Assembly (NCBI GenBank): GCA_949948825.1
Contig: CATLIJ010000064.1
Location: forward strand, 1 to 11,084
Source: an uncultured Clostridiaceae bacterium
GTDB lineage: Bacteria > Bacillota > Clostridia > Lachnospirales > Lachnospiraceae
Direction: 5' to 3'
Length of the DNA stretch: 11,084 nt
In this document: in pieces, positions 6,107 to 11,084 of the stretch
Layout of the letters: every line of letters begins with the position of its first letter
How positions within the stretch are numbered: the stretch's first letter is position 1
Notes under the pieces: model-generated
The model's input: the letters and a program-made list of their open reading frames with translations, nothing else
What the model was told of the DNA's origin: nothing
The model's database searches: none
Made by a program: the position numbers and the translations under genes

Positions 6107-6464
6107 CTATGATAGTGTTCTTGTATATTGCTTCCTCCTATACACTGCATAGACAGAAACCAATAATTCTGTAACCGGCATGGCAAGCCAGATTGCATTG
6201 GCTCCTGCCAAAACCGGAAGCAGCATAATTAAAATTCCGCTGATCAGACAGCCTCTGGACACAGATACAATAAAAGCTGCCTTTGGCTTCATCATACCTG
6301 AAAGTAATAAGTAGAAAGCGCATTTCCTCCTAAATATTTCATAATCTGACGGTTAAAAGCACAGTCAAAATTCCCATGGCTATATCAATAAAAAACGTGG
6401 AAAATCCAATGACCAATATTTCCTTTAATTTGCCAGTCGCCTCAGACGTTTTTTGAAAATTTAA
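6107..6464 (-). pseudogene. Decayed MATE-family efflux transporter
   Basis: Three reading frames must be joined to read this remnant. The first (6464 to about 6355) gives GKLKEILVIGFSTFFIDIAM and GILTVLL; the second (6351 to about 6298) RQIMKYLGGNALSTYYFQ; the third (6295 to 6107) MMKPKAAFIVSVSRGCLISG, then AGANAIWLAMPVTELLVSVY. Together they follow the MATE multidrug/Na+ or H+ antiporter order, but only mid-protein and C-terminal parts remain. A one-base loss in a T run (expected VLFNRQIM) explains the first shift, and a one-base loss at FQ(V)MMKPK the second. From memory of the family, about 100 residues are missing between ALSTY and YYFQ and about 200 from the N-terminus. It cannot make a working transporter. 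Confidence 0.8.
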
Positions 6465-6574
6465 CTAAAAAGCCGGATAAGAAAACGAACAGGAACAGTC
6501 CTCTTATCCGGCCCTCTCATACGCAAGAGCAACCTCCGGCCAACTGTATGTCCGCTATCTTATCCGGTCTTATA
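6465..6574 (-). promoter_or_regulatory. Attenuator-like leader upstream of the MATE remnant
   Basis: Between the WYL gene and the MATE remnant the minus strand carries CCGGATAAGA twice (6567-6558 and 6511-6502) and its complement TCTTATCCGG once (6482-6473). The second copy forms the terminator stem. The first copy, near the 5' end of the predicted RNA, could pair with the same strand instead. A small stem, CTCT with AGAG, lies between. No known riboswitch class was recognised. Confidence 0.35.
6467..6512 (-). terminator. Rho-independent terminator
   Basis: On the minus strand GCCGGATAAGA (6512-6502) pairs perfectly with TCTTATCCGGC (6482-6472) over 11 bp, loop 19 nt, followed at once by TTTTT (6471-6467). 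It would end WYL-gene transcripts and any leader transcript before the MATE remnant. Confidence 0.85.
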
Positions 6575-6580
6575 CTTACA

Positions 6581-6609
6581 ATTATAAGTCCTCCGATTAC
6601 GGATGTATA
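6581..6609 (-). promoter_or_regulatory. Promoter with an internal dyad, former MATE promoter
   Basis: On the minus strand TATACA (6609-6604), a 17-bp spacer and a perfect TATAAT (6586-6581). The spacer contains the palindrome TCCG-N4-CGGA (6592-6603), and CTTATAC (6569-6575) / GTATAAG (6605-6611) flank it. The dyad between -35 and -10 suggests a regulator binding site. Confidence 0.4.
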
Positions 6610-6633
6610 AGCTATCAAAAAACATCTGGTTTG

Positions 6634-7539
6634 TCAAGTTCTTTTTACATTTTTTTCATAAATCTTCTGTGCCTGTTCCGCTAAAATTCCCTTCAAATAT
6701 TCTGGTTCCAGAATTTCAACCTCAGGCCCAAAGGAGAGCAGATATCCTATCAGCCATGAATCAACTGGCATATTAGCAGAAACCATAAAGCTCCCATCCT
6801 TTTGACGCTCAATCTGCGTTTCATCAAACTCATCATAAACACGGTATGCAATCTCCCCTGAAAATAAAAGAACAATTTTGGGATATTGCTGCTTCCAATC
6901 ATTTTCATCATCCGGATATGGTTGTGGAACAAAAGTTCGGGTCAATTGCTCCACACTGAAAATACGGTTCAATTTAAAGAGACGAAAATCCTGCCTTTCC
7001 AGACAATATGCTTTCAAATACCATTCTTTTGATTTATAAGATAGTTTCAACGGCTGAACAATACGTTCGCTTCTTTCCCTGTTTGTACTTTCATAAACAA
7101 TCTTTATTTCCCGATGCTGAATGACAGCAGCCTTCAGAGCCTCGAATTTTGAGTTATCATACGAGGATCTTCCCCATCTTGAAAAATCCACCTCAAGCCA
7201 ATTCCCCATATTGATATGAAAAAGTGCAGACAGCTTTGTTATCATCTCTTCGCCGGAATCATATCCTGTGGCTGATATGCTCTGTATTGCTGCCAATACC
7301 TCCTGCTTTTCCTGATCCGATAAGATTGCCCGATCCAATATGTAATCATGCAATAAATAGATTCCGCCATTTCTTCCTGACTCTGCGTAAATCGGAATGC
7401 CAGAACTGCTTAATGCTTCCACATCCCGGTAAATCGTTCTCTGAGAAACCTCAAATTTTGCTGCCAGTTCAGGAGCAGTTGCATGTCCTTTGTCTAAAAG
7501 GTAATATAATATTTTAAACAAGCGGCTATCTGACATCAT
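6634..7539 (-). CDS. WYL-domain transcriptional regulator (YafY/DeoR-type HTH)
   Basis: About 301 residues. An N-terminal HTH_11 helix-turn-helix spans residues 5-60 (ATAPELAAKFEVSQRTIYRD at 20-39, then SGIPIYAESGRNGGIYL). The WYL domain follows from about 140, with EWYLKAYC (172-179) and FRLFKLNRI (185-193). It ends in the C-terminal extension common to this family (WLIGYLLSFG). WYL regulators bind DNA and sense nucleotides, nucleic acids or other small ligands; the effector here is unknown. The ATG at 7539 is chosen because AAAGGA lies 9 nt upstream; the longer reading to 7569 would need a TTG. It follows the PTS gene by 54 bp without a visible terminator, so it may be co-transcribed with it. 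It may also have controlled the MATE gene downstream. Confidence 0.88.
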   Translation of the reverse strand: MMSDSRLFKILYYLLDKGHATAPELAAKFEVSQRTIYRDVEALSSSGIPIYAESGRNGGIYLLHDYILDRAILSDQEKQEVLAAIQSISATGYDSGEEMITKLSALFHINMGNWLEVDFSRWGRSSYDNSKFEALKAAVIQHREIKIVYESTNRERSERIVQPLKLSYKSKEWYLKAYCLERQDFRLFKLNRIFSVEQLTRTFVPQPYPDDENDWKQQYPKIVLLFSGEIAYRVYDEFDETQIERQKDGSFMVSANMPVDSWLIGYLLSFGPEVEILEPEYLKGILAEQAQKIYEKNVKRT

Positions 7540-7593
7540 TCTCACCATTCCTTTCCAAAGCACAAACAAGTTATGAAAGTTTTATCAATTTTT

Positions 7594-9495
7594 TTACTCT
7601 TCCTCCTTCACACAGATCACCCGCTCCATCCGTTCCATTCTTCCGGTCTTTTCTACCCGGAAGGCCGGATACTGGAAACTGTTGGCCACCAGCACAGCTG
7701 TAGTCGTGCTGTATCCAGCCCCACGAATCTTTTCCAGATCAAAGGTCAGAAGCTTCTGCCCTGCCTTCACCTTATCTCCTGCAGAGACAAAGGCCGTAAA
7801 TCCGTCTCCTTTCATATTTACCGTGTCAATCCCCACATGAATCAGAACCTCCATACCATCTGCGGAAACCATGCCGATTGCATGAAGAGTGTCTGTCACA
7901 GTGGAAATCTCTCCGTCACAAGGCGCGGTCACAATGCCAGTCTCCGGCTCAATCCCTATGCCATCTCCTAACATTCCGGAGGCAAAGGTTTCATCCGGAA
8001 TCTCACTTCTTGGTATCACCTTGCCCTGGACCGGGACATACAGCACCCCGCCTTCCCCCTTTTCTCCCTGTGCCTGAACTTCGCTTTTATTCTCAGAATC
8101 TGGAATTTCCTCTGTTCCTTCCTCCTCTTCCTTCCAAAATACCCAGGTCAGGGCAAAGGAGATACCAAAAGATACAGCAAGGGTGATGGCATACTGTAAA
8201 GTATAATCCATTGTAATCAAAAATCCCGGAAGGCCGGTAACTCCATAAGAGGTTGCTCCAATATGGAACATGGCTCCCAATAATGCTCCGCAGGCCCCGC
8301 CAACCATGCCACAGAGCAAAGGCTTCATAAACCTTAAGTTCACGCCAAAGATTGCTGGTTCTGTAATTCCAAGAGCTGCTGACAAAGACGAAGGAATGGC
8401 CACAGACTTTGTCTTATTATTTTTCGCCTTCAGGCCAACTGCCAGACAGGCTGCTCCCTGGGCAAAATTGGCTGCACTGGCAATGGGCATCCAGGTATTC
8501 AGCCCTGCCTCGGCTGACAGCATTCCCGCTTCAATCACATTATACATATGATGGATTCCGCACACTACCGTAAAAGGATAAAGAGCGCCCATAATCAAAG
8601 ATCCAACCCCATGGCCTACAGTAATCACCCACTGGGCAAAGCTTAAGATATAATTTTCTGCTGTGGAAAATACCGGGCCAATCACCCCCAAAGTCAAAAA
8701 AGCAGTAAACATCACCGTACAAAGCGGTGTCACAAATAAATCAATCATCTCCGGCACATGCTTGTGAAGCCATTTCTCCACCTTGCACATAAGCCATACC
8801 GCAATAATCACCGGAATCACATGGCCCTGGTATCCCACCTGCCGGATGGAAAATCCAAGCAGTCTCCACACGGGAATCTCCGACGGGTCCATACTTCCCA
8901 CAGACCAGGCATTGATCAGATTGGGATGAATCATAATCATGCCAATGACTGCTCCCAGAAAAATATTCCCGCCAAAGACCCGCGCCGCTGACACGGCAAT
9001 CAACACGGGAAGAAATACAAACGCCGTGTTAGCAAGCAAATCCAAAATTCCATACCAGTCACTTCCGGCAAAAGCAGGCATGGCCTTTCCCAATGCTTCC
9101 ACAAGCCCCATCATCAATCCAGATGCCACAATGGCCGGAAGAATCGGCACAAACACATCCCCCATAGCCTTTACCATCCGCTTCACCACTGGCTGTTTTG
9201 CCGCGGCAGCTGCCTTAACCTCCTCCTTGGTGGCTGCGGTCATGCCGCTGACCTTCAAAAATTCCTCATATACCTTATTCACTGTCCCAGTGCCAATAAT
9301 CAGCTGCAGCTGGCCATTATTGCTGAACACACCTTTCACGCCGTCTACGTTTTCCAGCTTCTTCATGTCAATCTTGCTGTTATCCACTGTCACCAGCCGC
9401 AGACGGGTAGCACAATGAGCAGCGCTGATCAGATTCTCTCTTCCGCCCAGGTTTTCGAAAATCTCCTTTGCGCATTTTCCATAATCCATTGCCAT
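7594..9495 (-). CDS. scrA: PTS sucrose-family EIIBCA permease
   Basis: A 633-residue fused membrane permease. EIIB spans residues 4-85 with the phosphorylated cysteine in AAHCATRLRL (Cys28). EIIC (about 105-455) has many membrane helices, GIHHMYNVIEAG (313-324) and GITEP (376-380). An acidic linker (455-485) leads to EIIA (487-625) of the Crr type, where His538 and His553 (VLIHVGIDTV) match His75 and His90 of E. coli EIIA-Glc. It imports a sugar with PEP-driven phosphorylation; the closest match I recall is sucrose ScrA, with trehalose or beta-glucosides as alternatives. The AGGAGG is 12 nt before the first ATG (6 nt further from the second at 9489). Its promoter carries two operators. No hydrolase gene for the sugar phosphate is in the window. 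Confidence 0.9.
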   Translation of the reverse strand: MAMDYGKCAKEIFENLGGRENLISAAHCATRLRLVTVDNSKIDMKKLENVDGVKGVFSNNGQLQLIIGTGTVNKVYEEFLKVSGMTAATKEEVKAAAAAKQPVVKRMVKAMGDVFVPILPAIVASGLMMGLVEALGKAMPAFAGSDWYGILDLLANTAFVFLPVLIAVSAARVFGGNIFLGAVIGMIMIHPNLINAWSVGSMDPSEIPVWRLLGFSIRQVGYQGHVIPVIIAVWLMCKVEKWLHKHVPEMIDLFVTPLCTVMFTAFLTLGVIGPVFSTAENYILSFAQWVITVGHGVGSLIMGALYPFTVVCGIHHMYNVIEAGMLSAEAGLNTWMPIASAANFAQGAACLAVGLKAKNNKTKSVAIPSSLSAALGITEPAIFGVNLRFMKPLLCGMVGGACGALLGAMFHIGATSYGVTGLPGFLITMDYTLQYAITLAVSFGISFALTWVFWKEEEEGTEEIPDSENKSEVQAQGEKGEGGVLYVPVQGKVIPRSEIPDETFASGMLGDGIGIEPETGIVTAPCDGEISTVTDTLHAIGMVSADGMEVLIHVGIDTVNMKGDGFTAFVSAGDKVKAGQKLLTFDLEKIRGAGYSTTTAVLVANSFQYPAFRVEKTGRMERMERVICVKEEE

Positions 9496-9553
9496 TTTCT
9501 CTCATATCCTCCTTTAAGGTCACATGAATTGCCATTTAAGCTGCTAATCTTAT

Positions 9554-9569
9554 ATGAAATCGATTACAT
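9554..9569. promoter_or_regulatory. LacI/CcpA-type operator O1 at the PTS promoter
   Basis: ATGAAATCGATTACAT, a near-perfect palindrome just downstream of the predicted start (about 9572). It is the exact reverse complement of the operator at 10589-10604. Placement favours repression. Confidence 0.75.
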
Positions 9570-9578
9570 TATATACAA

Positions 9579-9607
9579 ATTATACTCCCGTTTTTTTCCT
9601 GTGTAAA
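9579..9607 (-). promoter_or_regulatory. Promoter of the PTS gene
   Basis: On the minus strand TTTACA (9607-9602), a 17-bp spacer and a perfect TATAAT (9584-9579). This is a near-consensus sigma-70 promoter with start near 9572, flanked by operators on both sides. Confidence 0.75.
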
Positions 9608-9650
9608 TGCACATTCTCCCCAAAATAAATTTTATTTTTTGTGCAATATG

Positions 9651-9666
9651 ATGTAATCGTTTTCAT
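9651..9666. promoter_or_regulatory. LacI/CcpA-type operator O2 upstream of the PTS promoter
   Basis: ATGTAATCGTTTTCAT differs from the 10589 operator at one position. Its centre is 97 bp from O1, so a repressor bridging both sites by a DNA loop is possible. Confidence 0.7.
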
Positions 9667-9710
9667 ATAGAATCAAGCAGCAGGAACCCACAAATCCAAA
9701 TGAGTTCCTC

Positions 9711-10541
9711 TTAAATCAGATGATGCTTTAAAAATGCCTGATAAATCCCATCCTGACCTACAGCCGGACATACATCATCTGCCACCTGTTTCAGATGATC
9801 GCTTCCATTTCCCATACAAACAGAAAAAGCCGCTGTCTCCATCATCTCCAGGTCATTCATACTGTCCCCAAAAGCTATCGTACTGCCAAGAGGCGCATTC
9901 AATTGCCGGCAAACTCTCTCCACACCTTTTCCCTTATCAAATCTCCGGTTCACCACCTCGCCGTTTACAATGCCAAAAGAATCCGTATCCTGAATGCAAA
10001 AAGCAAAATCCTCCCAAAGCGCCTGCTCTGGCTCCAAAAGCTGTTCCCTGCTCTGACTCATAATCACAATCTTATATACAGGCTGTCCCTGATACTCTGC
10101 CATAGGACGAATATGCAGAGAGCTTTCAATCTGCTCCCTCCACCGAAGTAGCTCGCTGTTGCCGCCCTCCCCTGCATTCTGCCGGAGAAATTCCTTAAAT
10201 CCTTCATCCGTGTAGGACCCATCCCGGCACTCTACGGTCCGAAATACTCTGTTCTCCCTTAACACCTCCATGGCTCTCTGCTTTTGCTCCTCTGTCATAG
10301 GACAATCATAGATTACCTGTCCGTCACACACAATATAACCGCCAGAGCTGCCAATAAACCCGTCAAATCCATATTTCAGAAGCGGTGACAGCATACCATA
10401 ATTCCTTCCGGTACACAAAAACACCTTATGTCCCTTTTTCTGCGCCATATAAACAGCACGAAGGGCTGACTCCGGCGGCTTATTGCACCCTGGCTCAGTC
10501 AATGTACCGTCAATATCCAAAAAAATCAGCTTTCTCTCCAT
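9711..10541 (-). CDS. Cof-type HAD-IIB phosphatase
   Basis: A 276-residue cytoplasmic HAD hydrolase. Motif I is LDIDGT (D9 nucleophile, D11), motif II FLCTGR (T44), motif III lies in RRFDKGKGV (K203 or K205), and motif IV is AFGDSMNDLEM (D226, D230). The insert between motifs II and III is the alpha/beta cap of subfamily IIB, as in Cof, YbiV and sugar-phosphate phosphatases. The ATG at 10541 starts two residues before the usual MxxKLIFLD opening and has AGGTG close upstream; an earlier GTG at 10583 would add 14 unlike residues. It has its own promoter with an operator shared with the PTS gene, which suggests it dephosphorylates a sugar phosphate tied to that transport. The substrate is inferred. 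Confidence 0.9.
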   Translation of the reverse strand: MERKLIFLDIDGTLTEPGCNKPPESALRAVYMAQKKGHKVFLCTGRNYGMLSPLLKYGFDGFIGSSGGYIVCDGQVIYDCPMTEEQKQRAMEVLRENRVFRTVECRDGSYTDEGFKEFLRQNAGEGGNSELLRWREQIESSLHIRPMAEYQGQPVYKIVIMSQSREQLLEPEQALWEDFAFCIQDTDSFGIVNGEVVNRRFDKGKGVERVCRQLNAPLGSTIAFGDSMNDLEMMETAAFSVCMGNGSDHLKQVADDVCPAVGQDGIYQAFLKHHLI

Positions 10542-10588
10542 CACACCTGTCTCACTTCCTCGTTTTTTATAATATGTATCCACATTTT

Positions 10589-10604
10589 ATGTAATCGATT
10601 TCAT
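10589..10604. promoter_or_regulatory. LacI/CcpA-type operator O3 at the HAD promoter
   Basis: ATGTAATCGATTTCAT overlaps the predicted transcription start (about 10602) of the HAD gene, a position that favours repression. It also fits the loose CcpA cre pattern TGWNANCGNTNWCA. Confidence 0.75.
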
Positions 10605-10608
10605 ATTG

Positions 10609-10637
10609 AATATAACACATTTGTCTGGTAAATGCAA
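10609..10637 (-). promoter_or_regulatory. Promoter of the HAD gene
   Basis: On the minus strand TTGCAT (10637-10632), a 17-bp spacer and TATATT (10614-10609). Confidence 0.6.
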
Positions 10638-10718
10638 GAGCTTTCTTGAAAATCTGAACCCACGAAAAAATCCCCTGTTCCAAAAGATTGAAGAAGCAGC
10701 TGCAGATATCCTGAAAGC

Positions 10719-10767
10719 AAAAAAATTCCATCCGTTATTGATTTAACCAATAATGGATGGATTTTTT
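10719..10767. terminator. Terminator of tmRNA, T tracts on both sides
   Basis: TCCATCCGTTATTG (10727-10740) pairs with CAATAATGGATGGA (10748-10761) around a 7-nt loop, with one non-Watson-Crick pair (G-U on the plus strand, A/C on the minus). The minus reading is followed by seven T (10725-10719), the plus reading by six T (10762-10767). It ends ssrA on the minus strand and insulates it from the HAD promoter. Confidence 0.8.
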
Positions 10768-10772
10768 AGAAA

Positions 10773-11084
10773 TGGAGCTGAGGGGAATCGAACCCCTGTC
10801 CGAAAACCAATTCCCTGTTCTTCTACTATCATATCCTGTTCTTTAGCATTCCCTCCACAATACGGGAACAAGCACCCTTATTGCTTTAGTAGCTTCATTC
10901 TACGCCCGTATACGCAAAGCTTAATATACGTCGTTTCTCACAAAATCGATGCCAGATTCTTAATGTGTGAGTGCACTAAGGCTGACAGCAGCAATTAAGC
11001 TGCGTATGCTAAATTATCTTCAGCGTTTAATTTTAATTTTGCCGTTTCACGCACCGCATGCGGATAGCTTCACCAGCTGCATGA
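10773..11084 (-). ncRNA. ssrA: tmRNA (transfer-messenger RNA), 5' end outside the window
   Basis: The minus strand ends in a tRNA-like T arm and acceptor: GGACAGGGGTTCGATTCC, then CCTCAGCTCC and discriminator A at 10773. CCA is not encoded. Inside, an open tag runs from a likely resume codon GCA (11042-11040) to TAA (10997-10995) and reads AKLKLNAEDNLAYAA, whose AYAA ending fits a proteolysis tag. The tag usually starts about 90 nt from the 5' end, so the 5' end should lie some tens of bases beyond 11084. tmRNA with SmpB frees stalled ribosomes and marks the unfinished protein for degradation. Confidence 0.93.

Noticed and set aside
6138..6323. 61-residue minus-strand reading across the MATE remnant
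   Set aside because: It is out of frame with the recognisable MATE sequence over most of its length.
6609..6637. Perfect TTGACA at 6637-6632 as -35 of a promoter for the MATE leader
   Set aside because: The -10 at the right distance is TAGCTT, a poor match; the TATAAT promoter just downstream is better.
9682..9709. AGGAAC/GTTCCT hairpin after the HAD gene
   Set aside because: Only 6 bp, a 16-nt loop and no T tract; too weak to call a terminator.
10753..10998. Plus-strand reading of 81 residues containing GAEGNRTPV
   Set aside because: It is the antisense of the tmRNA tRNA-like end, a common source of false proteins.

Overview
The window looks like chromosome of a Firmicute of class Clostridia, most likely a Lachnospiraceae-type gut anaerobe. 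The reasons are strong AGGAGG-type ribosome binding sites, moderate GC, the mix of families (AAA-ATPase/PD-(D/E)XK, Rpn-like nuclease, Crp/Fnr next to ferredoxins, sucrose-type PTS) and a tmRNA whose tag ends in AYAA. This placement is inference; no species can be named from the sequence.

Left part (1-3400). A minus-strand AAA-ATPase of the PF09820 type runs off the left edge and lacks its C-terminal nuclease-like domain in this window. A 335-bp divergent intergenic region follows. It holds a promoter for that gene, a compound inverted repeat and a Crp/Fnr-type operator placed about -40 from a perfect TATAAT box. That operator faces a two-gene redox unit: a 2x[4Fe-4S] ferredoxin overlapping a membrane 4Fe-4S protein. 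A Crp/Fnr regulator converges on this pair with only 4 bp between the stop codons. Its recognition helix carries the RE...R residues expected to read GTGA half sites, which is what the operator contains.

Middle (3400-6640). This stretch holds an orphan SMI1/KNR4 (SUKH) protein, a long hairpin between convergent genes, and an Rpn-like PD-(D/E)XK protein with 11-residue repeats. The Rpn leader can fold over its own ribosome binding site. Next are a divergent promoter pair and a YbaK/EbsC aminoacyl-tRNA deacylase whose leader carries a 20-bp hairpin. A badly decayed MATE efflux gene follows on the minus strand. It has lost its N-terminal half, has an internal deletion and carries two single-base frameshifts. 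Its promoter-like region and an attenuator-like leader with a terminator are still present upstream.

Right part (6640-11084), all on the minus strand. In transcription order from the right edge: tmRNA (ssrA, 5' end beyond the window), a terminator with T tracts on both sides, a Cof-type HAD phosphatase, a sucrose-family PTS EIIBCA and a WYL-domain regulator. Three near-identical 16-bp palindromes (ATGtAATCGATTtCAT type) sit at the HAD and PTS promoters, so the two genes probably form one regulon under a LacI-family repressor or CcpA. No LacI-family gene and no sucrose-6-phosphate hydrolase lies inside the window.

No obviously new multi-gene system is present. The most useful leads are the operator-matched Crp/Fnr redox module, the MATE pseudogene with its leader, the shared PTS/HAD operators and the self-sequestering leader of the Rpn-like gene.
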